A stretch of 64,000 nt of DNA from Brachionus manjavacas (lineage: Eukaryota; Rotifera; Eurotatoria; Ploima; Brachionidae): NCBI GenBank assembly GCA_019054805.1, contig JAHQIY010000011.1, forward strand, positions 439,001-503,000, read 5' to 3'. This document shows, piece after piece, positions 54,829-64,000 of the stretch. How positions within the stretch are numbered: the stretch's first letter is position 1; each line of letters opens with the position of its first letter. The notes under the pieces are model-generated. The model was given only the letters and a program-made list of their open reading frames with translations, was not told the origin of the DNA and searched no databases. The position numbers and the translations under genes were made by a program.

Positions 54829-55068
54829 TTGTACAATTTCAAATGGCAACCCAATCCGAATTACAGCCAAACGATGTTTAGAGTAAGCTTGTCTGATTTA
54901 AGTTGTACTTGCAGTGTTTATATAGATAGAGCCACTTGTGCTCATTTGTTTTACCTAAGTAATTTTCTTGAGCTCGATTTGGGCTACTATAATGGTGTAA
55001 CTAAATTTGTTTATTTGAAAAAAAGAGGTAGACCAAAAAATGCATCGTCAGCTTTAAATAAAGATTAA
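54829..55068 (+). mobile_element. MULE C-terminal fragment: SWIM zinc finger and AT-hook tail
   Basis: The frame to TAA 55066-55068 has SLSDLSCTCSVYIDRATCAHLFYLSNF, a CxC...CxH SWIM finger, and ends VYLKKRGRPKNASSALNKD. This is the same end as at 37040-37283, with a clean reading frame but no catalytic domain. It lies between pieces of the CAGAGTTG MITE. Confidence 0.65.
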
Positions 55069-55609
55069 TTAAATTTTTTTACTGTGACAATAATTTTTAT
55101 TACTGTAAGACTAATCTTTTTTTGTTTTATTAATAAATTAAATTGTACAATTCATTATTTTATTTTTGAATGTGAAAAAAAAAATTTTTGATATTAATAA
55201 ATTTTTTGTGTAATTAATATTTCCTCTTTTCCAAAAAACTTGTTAGAAATATGTAAAAAAGTTGGTTTTTTGCTCTTTTTTACTTTTTGGACTCCTGTTT
55301 AAAGTTTTATGTAGAATTAAGTCCAAGTCGGGACTTTTATTTTTATTTCTCACGATCATGTTAAGCAATAAAAATGACTGGAAAAATGCTTTGATTGTAG
55401 TTGAGAATTAGGTGAAGATTTGATCTTCCGTTCCTGAATAATTACTCTACATGGAAAAACAGGAAAAGTTCTTTCCGGATGGTAATTAACAAGAATTTGT
55501 CCAAAAAGACAATAATTTATAATAATAATTATAAAATAAAATAGCTATGATGTGGATTTACCACATAAAATGAGGTTTTTGTACAAATAAAACAGACTGA
55601 ATCTTAACT

Positions 55610-56016
55610 ATGGCAAATCCAGGTTCAATTGAGATCGGAATTGAAGATGAAGAAGACGAAATCGAAGCAACAGGCGATGAATTTAGGCAAATTACGAGAC
55701 TAGAAGCTTTAGATATGGTAGAAAAGTTAAAGCTTTGTTGTACCAAAAAATGTGGTAAAGAATCTGATGAAAAGCTCGATTTATTGAATAAATTTTAAGA
55801 TAAAATTTTTGAAACTCCGTTTGACCATAAAAAAGCTAAATTTAATTTTTTTCAGATTATTTGTTAAATATTTCAATAAAATTTTTTTAAATAAATTTTT
55901 TAATTTTGCCAACAGATACTGACAAATTAAAATTTCTGATTATGTCAATATTTGATTTTGTCAACAATTTTCATTTTACGCTGTGCGTCGACAAAATCGA
56001 GGCTAGATTGTACTTA
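55610..56016 (+). mobile_element. pogo/Tigger-like C-terminal fragment with probable element end
   Basis: A 62-codon frame (55610-55798) reads GDEFRQITRLEALDMVEKLKLCC after an acidic stretch (EDEEDEIEA), similar to the C-termini of Tigger/pogo transposases, where a conserved 'I...EAl..l..l' helix follows the DDE core. To the right, GTCGACAAAATCGAGGCTAG followed by ATTGTA at about 55987-56012 looks like a pogo-type terminal repeat. No DDE core is present. Confidence 0.4.
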
Positions 56017-56639
56017 AAAATTGTTTCAGTCACAAAAATACTTTGATAACAAACCTTTCGTAAGAATAGGTTGATGTCGTTTTTGAAAGCTCAAGAATAT
56101 CTGAATTTAAAACTCTTTTGTCACTTGCCTCAAAGAATTTGCAGGAGTGGACAGTTCAAAACCTGTAACTTTTCTAAAATGTATTTGTCATTTGTTCTTT
56201 TTGAAATTATATAAACTCTAATCACGGACCGAACCGGGCTGTTGCCAATCATTTAAACGAGTACTTCATGTTGGTTTTTACGAAGGATAATCCTTCAGAA
56301 GTACAATAGCTGCCACCTAGAACCGACAAAACATTTAAGTTAAGCCCTTTTACAATTTTTAGCCCGTTGAATATCGCTAAATATTTAAATAAACTAAATA
56401 TATACAGATCGCCTGGACAGGACAAAATTTTCGGGTCAAAAATTGTTCAACTTCATTTTCCCTACCATTATCTAGAATTTTCACAAAAATATTTGCTGAG
56501 GGTGTTCTATCCAACCGCTGGAAAAATTCAAATGAGTCACCCTTTTCAAAGGTAGAGGTTGCCAATTTTAGGTCAGTTTCTCTGACATCTATTTTTGGAA
56601 ACATAATGGAAAGAATTTTTAGAATGGAATGTATAAACG

Positions 56640-57440
56640 TCTTTATTTAAATAAATAATAAATAAATAAATATTGGCTCGAGCTTTCGCTCCTTTGTCAA
56701 GCTTAAATAAAATGTTTCAAAAAACAAAAAAAAAAGAAATATAAAATAAAATTATTATCTCATAAGTTTTTTTTTTTGAACCAAACCGAATCAAATCGAT
56801 TCAAGCCGAACTAGGAGTAAGCATGAGCAGTCCAACAACGGTGGGGATTTTCAATTTTTTTGGGTAACAACATTCATTGTTTTTATTTTTTTTTATTTAT
56901 GATAATAAAATAAAATAAAAGAATTTTGAGATTTTATTTATTTTTTTTTTATTTATTTGTTAACTGTACCGAGCTAAAGCTCCTTCAGAATAAAAATAAA
57001 AAATAAAGTTAAGTAAAATTAAAAATTAAAAAAAGTTAAGTAAAATAAAATCAAAAAATAAGGAAAAAAAAAATAAAAAAAAATAAAGTTTGTAAGAGTT
57101 AATAACCTGGAATACAAAATAGATATATGATAAAGAGAGTTTTAGGTCAGTGAGATTATTTATTTTTTTTTATTTATTTGTTTTCTGTACCGATCAAGAG
57201 CTCCTTCAGAATAAGTTAAAAATAAAATAAAAATAAAATTAAAGTTAATAAAATTAGATAAAAAAAAAGAATCAAAATAGAGTGAATAAGCTAAAAAAAA
57301 TGAAAGTTGAAAAGACAAAAATTGGAAAAGATTGTTACATGTGGCACATGTTTAAATAGTTCAAGTTTCAGGAAAAAAAGAATCAATAGTAAGGTAGCAA
57401 TTACACAATGGAGTTGGGTATTCAATGAGAGATGAGCTTT
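56640..57440 (-). mobile_element. Inverted LINE 3' ends inserted in the outer LINE
   Basis: At least two minus-strand 3' ends of the 34-kb LINE family are stacked here, at about 56941-57015 (ACTGTACCGAGCTAAAGCTC on the plus strand) and 57160-57440 (CTGTACCGATCAAGAGCTCC). Each begins with a T-rich (TTTATT) tail. The second is nearly the reverse complement of 57888-58133. A further A/T-tailed end near 56645-56712 carries a related GGCTCGAGCTTTCGCTCC. Confidence 0.65.
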
Positions 57441-57567
57441 TAGCTTTTATAGTTGTAAATAAATTAATAAGCGAAAAACGGCATGGGTTTATGACAAACA
57501 AATCATGCAACACAAACTTGTTAGATTTTATTGATATGGTTACTAGTGAGATTTAAAAAGGTAACTA

Positions 57568-58647
57568 CAGTCAATAACCAGTTATCCCGAATGAGATTCG
57601 AGCCTTTTTTTCAAAGTCTTCCGGATAATAAATTTTTCGGATAACACGATTTGATAACGAAAAGAGGGGTAAACACAGTGTTAATTGATTAAGAGTGTTT
57701 AATTAGAACAAAGAAACAATTAAGTTGCTCCAACATCGTGCAACATGAAGCTTTTAATAAACTAAAATTACTAACAGTCTCAAATCGGCTTTTTGAGTTG
57801 AGTGAGAGATATGTTGGGATAGGACTGAGTCATTCTATTCCATTGGTTGTAAGACTGGTGGAGGAATACAAAGAAGGTTTCGAATCAAGATATATTGAAT
57901 ACTTAATATTTCTTCTTTTTTTCCTGAAACTTGAACTATTTAAACATGTGCCACATGTAACAATCTTTTCCAATTTTTGTCTTTTCAACTTTAATTTTTT
58001 TTAGCTTATTCACTCTATTTTGATTCTTTTTTTTTATCTAATTTTATTAACTTTAATTTTATTTTTATTTTATTTTTTTATTTTATTTTTAACTTATTCT
58101 GAAGGAGCTCTTGATCGGTACAGAAAACAAATAAATAAATAATAATTAAGTGAGTGCTTCGACTAATAGCGGATAGCTTGAAGTCTTAAATGTGCATCTG
58201 ATCGCACTGTCTGGATTATCTTTTCTGAATTTGCTAAGTTCTGCTGAATCTTTGGCGATAATGTCGTAAATCGTACTCAAGCCAACCATATAATCTAGCG
58301 AAAGTTTTTTCGGGCAGTACCTATTCTTGTTCTTAGTGATGATCTCCTCCCGCTGAACAAAGTTAAGAACAACCTTCTTGCGTTTTGCAATCGTAGTATC
58401 AATAACTTTTTACTAGCGTTCTTGCGAGGCTTAGGGACTTGACAAATAGGTCTTGTCATTTTTAATGCGAATAACAGAATGACTCACATTGTTTATGTTT
58501 GTATATTAAGGTTGAACAGGAAGTAATACGGAAGTAATGCTGTTCTAATAAGCTCAAAGCCTAAAAAGTAGGAAGCGAAAAAGCTCAAAGTAAAAAATCA
58601 AAAAGTGCTGGTCCGAAAATTGATTACGGATAATAGGTTATTGACTG
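57568..58647 (-). mobile_element. pogo-like element with CENP-B-type HTH relic, inserted in the LINE
   Basis: Ends CAGTCAATAACC and GGTTATTGACTG are inverted and flanked by TA on both sides (57566-57567, 58648-58649), a pogo/Tigger-type insertion. On the minus strand at about 58155-58440 lies KRKKVVLNFVQREEIITKNK ... DYMVGLSTIYDIIAKDSAEL, the psq/CENP-B helix-turn-helix that opens these transposases. The DDE domain is missing, so it is non-autonomous. A LINE 3' fragment sits inside it. Confidence 0.75.
57726..58143 (+). mobile_element. LINE 3' fragment inserted in the pogo-like element
   Basis: Text FNKLKLLTVSNRLFELSERYVGIGLSHSIPL is the C-terminal block of the 34-kb LINE family. It ends GAAGGAGCTCTTGATCGGTACAGAAAAC and an AAATA tail. 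It is flanked by the 8-bp direct repeat AATTAAGT (57718-57725 and 58144-58151), a target-site duplication. 5'-truncated, as usual for LINE copies. Confidence 0.8.
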
Positions 58648-59414
58648 TATATTGATGCTGTGTTTATTGATTTTTCTTTGGCTTTTGATTAGGTGACACA
58701 TAACAAAATTATTAGCCAAGTTAAAAGCTTATGGTACAGTTGGTGAGCCTCTTGAGTGCATAAAATGATTTCTAATAGACAGAGAACATAAAATTGTCCT
58801 TGGCGAAATATCGTCAGAGATGATTGAAGTTACAAGTGGAGTTCCTCAAGGGTCGGTTCTCGGACCTATTTTATCAGTTTTGTATATAAACGATCTGTTA
58901 GACAATATTCGTAGCCCATGCCTGGGTTAAACAAATGATCTTAAAATGATCAGAGTCATAAATAACAAAGCTGAGAAGATGTCAAAGCAATTACAGGAAG
59001 ATTTAGACATATTGAATGAACGGTCAAATAGATGGTCCACGAAACTAAATGTTTTAAAGTGTCAAACAATGTCCATTGGAAAAAACAGAGAGAAAATGGA
59101 AAATATTTTATGGAATGAAGGAAAAAATTGGAAAAATCAAGAACTCATTAGTATGCTTAGATCAGGCTACGCTGAAACTTTTATACACCAGTCTCGTAAG
59201 ACCACATCTTGAATACGCATTGAGTCATGCTACAAAGTACGACATATTAATTTTGGAGAGGGTGCAAAGGAGGGAAACAAAATTGGTCAAATCGTTGAGG
59301 AACGCTTTATTTGAGGATTTACTAAATACTTTGGGACTTACAAGTCTAGAAGATCGTAGAACTAGATACCATAAAAAACGTCAAAAAATAAACACTATCA
59401 AACAATTTAAATAA

Positions 59415-60971
59415 AATCAGTCAAATAAAATACTTCTTTTTTTTATTCTTACCAACGACATTAGTCTTTGAGTCCTGGACTCATTTAGGATCTTAGAAAA
59501 GCTATGAGTCAAGTACAAATGAATTAGAACAATACAGGCATATTATAGAGAAAAAGGCTCTTACTGGAGGTAACCGATACTTTTGTAGTGTTTTCACACC
59601 AAGAGCCACAATATGCTCACCAACTCCATATGTAACACCTTATTTCAATACAGTAAATATTCAATTATAGATAAATTGGTCATAGAGAATTTTGAGAAAG
59701 TGTACGGACACAATTGTTGTCTTAGTTTTTTTGGCTTGATTAGTTTTGAAATTTACTTCCGGAAATAAAAAATTGTCAACTAATTAATAGATTCTATCTT
59801 CTATATTTTGATTTTCGTTTTTTAAGGGGTTTTGTGAAATTCAGTACAAAATGAAAAAAAGAACAGAAAAAATGTAAAAAAATTGAATAACTTTTTTTCT
59901 AAAGGTTTAAACTTAGTTCGATAAATGCAACATAGTGCAACTTTCAAAGTTGCATCAAATATCAAAGCCTGCTAAATTTGCAGAGTTATGCAGAAATTAA
60001 TTTTCAATATAATCGAGTGTGGTGCATTTTGCAGAGATTCTGCAGAGATTAAATTTTTTAATACTTAGTTCTGTTCTTTTTTACTGAACTTCACAAAATC
60101 CTTTTAAATTTAAAAATATAAAACAAGCTACATTTTTTAAAATACGGTAGTTTAACCCTTTGATCGCTGTCCTATAAATATTTTAATATTTAAACTACCT
60201 TGTAATAAAATAATTTGAAATATTATATATGCGTAAAATCAATTATTTTGTTAGCAAAAAAAATCTGATTCCAGAATCGAATACACAGTTAAATATTTTT
60301 TTGAATCATTTTAATTTGTTTTAATTCAGATGAAAAGCACGAACAATTTTATTATGAATGGAAAAATATAGGTCCTTGGCAAGAAGAAGAAAATTCAATT
60401 AATTCTTATTGAGTCCTTACAGGTCAGTAAGATGGATTTAATGATGGAATAAATTGAAAAAAAGCTTTAATATTTTAAAATAAGCAAAATTTCTTTATTA
60501 ATAAATATTATAATTATTTTTTGATTTTTTTACGACCTTTTTTGATTCTTTTTATTATCTTTTTCTCTTTTAAATTAGTCAAATAAAATATTTTTTCTTG
60601 AAAACTGGTTAATATGTTCTTCATGAATTTTAGTCAAAAATAAAATGAAAAAAGCGCTTATTTTTAATTAATAAATATCAGTAGAACAATAAATCTATTA
60701 TATAAAATTCAATTTGACAAAAATAAATCCAAGAAAGTTTGTGAATACTACCTAAAATCAAATATAAAATTAGAAATCGAAATTTTTTGTTTGAAATTAG
60801 GTTTTCAAAATTCTTTAATTTATATATATACTATTAATAAAAATAAATTTTCAATTTGTCAGAAACGAAATTAGAAGCCAATTAGAAAACGAAATTGCCA
60901 ACTCGTTTTCTTTAGTCAATATTAAAATTTGATTAATTTTTTTTTCGATAAAAAAATCAAAAATTCGAACC
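59415..60971. other. AT-rich stretch with one foldback element
   Basis: Apart from the foldback at 59828-60104 there is only AT-rich DNA. A short scrap near 60330-60410 (EQFYYEWKNIGPWQEEENSI) is protein-like but too short to assign. The right end should hold the leader of the small Tyr/Pro-rich gene. Confidence 0.4.
59828..60104. repeat. Foldback element of the TGCAGAGA family
   Basis: Inverted ends TTTTGTGAAATTCAGTACAA and CTGAACTTCACAAAAT, with AAGAACAG / CTGTTCTT inside. The interior carries TTTGCAGAG and TTGCAGAGATTCTGCAGAG. Diverged relative at 24733-24905; the shared words suggest the same mobile family as 15027 and 20534. Confidence 0.65.
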
Positions 60972-61253
60972 ATGGCTCTTATCTACATCCAAATGTCTAT
61001 TAAAACATTGAATTTTTTAAATAGTTTCTTAATTGAAAAACAAGAAACCAGAATAATGTACTACAACAATGTCCACGGCTACACGGGCTACAATTCTGCT
61101 CCTTCGCCCTTTTTGCCAGGCTATGCAACCACACCACTCTACGGACAGGAGCCCTACCACAGCCAATACAGCTTGCCTTCATTCTCACCCAGTTACAACT
61201 ATAGCCTCGCTATGACTAACTCTGACAACAGCACCTATCCAAGATACATCTAA
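60972..61253 (+). CDS. Small Tyr/Pro/Ser-rich protein, unrecognised
   Basis: The frame starts at CCATGG (60972) and ends TAA 61251-61253, 93 residues. An inner ATG at 61056 starts the part with the strongest coding bias: MYYNNVHGYTGYNSAPSP, FLPGYATTPLYGQEPYHSQY, SLPSFSPSYNYSL. This 65-residue part is rich in Tyr, Pro and Ser, has no Cys and no hydrophobic helix, and has clearly higher GC than its flanks. A possible acceptor (AAACCAG) lies just before the inner ATG, so the first 28 codons may be intron or leader. An AATAAA follows at about 61287. It could be a small disordered protein or the last exon of a larger one. It converges on SLD5, with about 110 bp between the two stop codons. Confidence 0.55.
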   Translation: MALIYIQMSIKTLNFLNSFLIEKQETRIMYYNNVHGYTGYNSAPSPFLPGYATTPLYGQEPYHSQYSLPSFSPSYNYSLAMTNSDNSTYPRYI

Positions 61254-61365
61254 ATTTTCAACTCAATTTTTTTAGCTTTTATTTAAGAAATAAATTTATT
61301 TAAAAAAATTAATTTTTTTTAATTATTATAGTCTCAATCGATACTTTCACTCGACCAAAAAAAAA

Positions 61366-62456
61366 TTAAATCAATTGAATTTCACCAGAATTTACATAGC
61401 TTTTTATCGGATTATATCTCATTATATACAAATCGTCTTTGTCCATATCAATAATCTCATTTCTAGAAGAACTTTATTTTGAAAACCTTGGCACACAATT
61501 AATCCCAAGCCTACCTTCCATCATTGGTCATGTCGTCTATGAGAATTCCTTTGATATTATCCATGGTTTTCAGGAAGACAAATTTGTCCATGTCTGGCCT
61601 AGGCACTGCTCAATTAATCAGTATTGACCGGAGGCTAGAAAAAGTAAATCTTACTTGCAACTGCTTCGTTCAGATCCTGTAAATTTGAAGGCAGATGCTC
61701 GAGGACCGATGATGTGAGATGAGCGCGCACATTCTTCAAATACCTTAATTTCAAAAACTTAACTAAATTTTTATCAAAAAAAGTGGTGTACTCGGATGCA
61801 TAGGCGAACTCTTCAGCGCTCAATTTCGACCTTATGTTCGAATGACGCCGCACATCTTCCTCCAAAATACTTGACGCAAATTGTTCAATCTAAAAAAAAT
61901 TCTAATAAAAGTTTATTGAAAATAAAAAAACACTTTTTTAATTCTAATTCTCAAATAGGAATAAAGCATGTATTTTATTCTGTCTAGCTAAAAAAAAAAT
62001 ATTTATAAATTTTTTATTAATTTAAAACTTAAAATTTAAAACTTCTAGCTTGTGGATAGCAATGCGAAAATCTCCCTTTTTCGCCGAGCGGATATTGTTT
62101 TCCATGTGCTTGATTTGTTCAATGATGCACTCGACAACTGGGGTTTTGTGCTCAAGGAGCTCTGGAGAGAATTTTTCATTCAGCCAAGACTAAAATTTTA
62201 ATTATTTTTATTAAATTGTCCATGTTCCTTCAAATACTTGTTGGAGTTTTTCGATGAGCTCGGCCGGAGTTATTTCCTCCTCTTCATCGTCCTCGTCAAA
62301 ATGCTCCGCTCCGTTTGAATGAGTGGAAGAAAAGGCCCCAGTGGATGCTTGATGATGAGTGTATTCTTCTTCGTTTGTATTCGAAGACAAGGACGATGAT
62401 TCATCAGTGTTTATGGGTCGGATTGACGAAAGAACACTCGAATATTGACTTTCCAT
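61366..62456 (-). CDS. GINS4: DNA replication complex GINS protein SLD5, five exons
   Basis: Exons (minus strand): 62238-62456, 62043-62189, 61655-61889, 61515-61608 and 61366-61462, total 792 nt, 263 residues plus stop. Donors are GTATTT, GTTTTA, GTAAGA and GTAGGC; the four introns are 46 to 153 bp. Matches to SLD5 in order: ELIEKLQQ-SWLNEKFSPELLEH, CIIEQIKHMENNI, GDFRIAIHKLE-IEQF, SAEEFAYASEYTTFFDKNL, LTSSVLEHLPSNLQDL, VPRPDMDKFVFLKTMDN and the closing IKSYVNSGEIQLI. Known role: subunit of the GINS tetramer in the CMG replicative helicase, nuclear. The N-terminus has about 50 extra residues compared with vertebrate SLD5 (223 residues), Ser-rich and then acidic (FDEDDEEEE). Start is the only in-frame ATG. 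The exon 3-4 join has a second possible acceptor 3 nt away. Confidence 0.93.
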
Positions 62457-63336
62457 TTTGGCATTAATTTTTTCAAAAAATGTAATCTTAATTGTACAAC
62501 AAGTTTGGAGCAAAATAAATTTCTTCTTAAATTGATATAAATAGGGATGATTTTGTTTAAAATTTTAATTTTTTTTCAATTTTTTGAAATTTAGTTTTGA
62601 AAAAAACGAAATTTGAATAGATACTCAAATTAATTTAAGTGTATGTAATTAATTTGACACATCAAATTTCAAGATCATCTATCGTCGCTCTTCTGTGAGT
62701 TATAACCCGAAGAATTAAGGTGTTTTAGCACAGATACGGAGCGTACAATTTTTTTAAACTTTTATTTAAATCATCATCAAAAGTTGTTTAATAAAATTTT
62801 CTAAATTATTTTTTTTTTCTATTAGCGGACAAAGATTGGATCCTTGTTTTGTCAACTTAAAATAAGATAAATTTTAACTAAATTTTGAAGAGGAAAATAA
62901 AATGCATTCAATTTATCTATTTATTCAAAATTAGAATGGAATTAAAAAAAATTGGCTATAAAAAAACTTTTTCTATTTAAAAATGCATTTATTTACAAAA
63001 ATTGGAAAAAACTAAGATTTTTGCTAAATTCTAGTATAAATATATAATTTATTTAAAAAAAAAACTTATTTACTAATTTTGTGTCCTTTTGTTATGAAAA
63101 CACTATTCCATAGCATAAAAAGTGTAGATGATCATTAATTTTGAAAAATATTTTACTTCAAATTTAAGGATTAGGATACAAGAACAGTGTAATTATTGAA
63201 ATTTGGATTTTTAAAAATTTTTTAAAAATTATTTAATTTAGATTTTGTAAAAAATAACAATTTTTTTAATTTAAATTTTTAAACTAATTTAAGCTGATAT
63301 CATATGATATTAGTTTTAAAAAAAATAATTTTTTTT
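62457..63336. other. SLD5 upstream flank, no gene
   Basis: AT-rich; should contain the SLD5 promoter. Nothing recognisable in any frame. Confidence 0.45.
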
Positions 63337-63800
63337 ATCTATTTGTAAATCTGTTTCGAACTAATGCTCCTTCAGAATTAAAAAATATAAAAAAAAGAGA
63401 AAAAATCAAAAATAAATGAAAAGAAAAAAAATTCTAAGCAATGAAAAGAAAATTAAGAACTATTAGTTGAAATAGTAAAAGGTTAGACATGTTTAAATAT
63501 TTGATAGTTCAGGAATAAAAAAATTGTTAGGTAGCAATTACACAATGAATTTGGACATTCGATAAATCTTGATTCAAAATTTTCTCTATATTTCACCAGT
63601 CTGACCACAAATGGAATAGAATGACTCAATCCTGCCCTGACATATCTCTCACTCAACTCAAAAAGTCGATTTGAGACTGTTAGTAGTTTATGTTTAATGA
63701 AAGACTCTTGGTGCATAATATTGGAGGAGTATCATGGGTCGGAGAAGATTTCTTAGGTATCATAGTTATATTTGCTATTTTCCAGGTTTTTTAACTTGAT
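63337..63800 (-). mobile_element. LINE 3' end, same family as the 34-kb copy
   Basis: Minus strand: a diverged GAAGGAGCATTAGTTCGAAA end near 63348-63375 and the C-terminal block (63483-63716) HKLLTVSNRLFELSERYVRAGLSHSIP. Upstream protein text (YDT before the MHQESF segment) persists to about 63770. The last 200 bases of the window may continue it, but I cannot follow the frame. Confidence 0.7.
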
Positions 63801-64000
63801 CTAGTTCGAAACTCATGTTAAAGAGTAAACCAATTTCAAATAAAGTCTCTAAAGGTAAGTTCTTTAACATTAGGTTGTGGATATGATCTAGACCTTAACC
63901 CGCTAGTTTTTTTAGTTCAAAAAATTTTTTTGATTCAAGTCTTTTCTTCAACAATTTTTTTCATTAATAGGCGGTTAACTTATTAACAAAGATTACTTTT

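Larger units (their letters stand above)
56180..59414 (+). mobile_element. LINE (outer element) broken into three parts by nested insertions
   Basis: Part 1 (about 56220-56640): RT N-terminal text with NKLNIYRSPGQDKI, WKNSNESPFSKVEV and FRSVSLTSIFGNIMERI. Part 2 (about 57435-57567): VVNKLISEKRHGFMTNKSCNTNLLDFIDMV. Part 3 (58648-59414): DAVFIDFSLAFD, EVTSGVPQGSVLGPILSVLYINDLL, a 'tNDLK' relic of the catalytic block, then RSNRWSTKLNVLKC and a C-terminal thumb (SLVRPHLEYALS). The order and content fit one jockey/CR1-like reverse transcriptase. The gaps are filled by inverted LINE tails (56640-57440) and by a pogo-like element. Stops and frame changes throughout. Confidence 0.75.

Noticed and set aside
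61000-61188. Minus-strand 62-codon gene over the Tyr/Pro-rich gene
   Set aside because: Antisense by-product; the plus-strand frame has the start, stop and composition of a real product.

Overview
This is a eukaryotic, very AT-rich window from a small invertebrate genome. Four things suggest a monogonont rotifer of the Brachionus type, though this is inference: metazoan genes (DENN-domain Rab35 exchange factor, AIP1/WDR1, GINS subunit SLD5, a 7TM receptor); GT-AG introns that are often 46-50 bp; better-than-background GC in host exons; and very dense, nested transposable elements. Only about seven loci look like host genes; most of the rest is mobile DNA or featureless AT-rich sequence.

Layout. 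0-7.3 kb: a tnp2/CACTA-like transposase with an accompanying ORF (minus), then a decayed Mutator-like element (plus), an old gag fragment and a tRNA-derived SINE. 8.2-13.8 kb: a broken Ty3/gypsy-type LTR retrotransposon fossil on the minus strand. 15.7-17.9 kb: a minus-strand receptor gene with a signal peptide, a leucine-rich-repeat-like ectodomain and seven membrane segments, split by one frame change at an A7 run. 18.4-25.5 kb: a field of short inverted-repeat elements (hAT-type MITE, foldback elements, an 850-bp element with 112-bp perfect arms). 26.5-36.7 kb: a five-exon DENND1/connecdenn gene (plus) whose two large introns are loaded with mobile elements and whose last exon carries an in-frame TAA followed by 319 open codons with endocytic-adaptor-like motifs. 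37-41 kb: remnants of MULE, LINE, IS630-like, hAT and Tc1/mariner elements, several inside one another. 44.5-45.2 kb: a membrane-anchored Thr-rich protein with a 60-bp tandem repeat. 47-51 kb: DNA-transposon remnants and a 963-bp element with 119-bp perfect arms and a 6-bp target duplication. 51.3-53.1 kb: intronless, GC-rich AIP1/WDR1 (minus). 54-59.4 kb: MITEs, a MULE tail, pogo/Tigger pieces and a LINE interrupted by a pogo-like element that is itself interrupted by another LINE tail. 61-62.5 kb: a small Tyr/Pro-rich gene (plus) and a complete five-exon SLD5 gene (minus). The right edge is another LINE 3' end.

The host genes have unrelated jobs: membrane traffic, signalling, actin turnover and DNA replication. 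Nothing suggests an operon. The main interest is the DENND1 stop/tail switch, the receptor's frame break, and several inverted-repeat element families that I cannot place with certainty. All exon structures below were worked out by eye from splice signals and remembered family sequences; none has been checked by computation.
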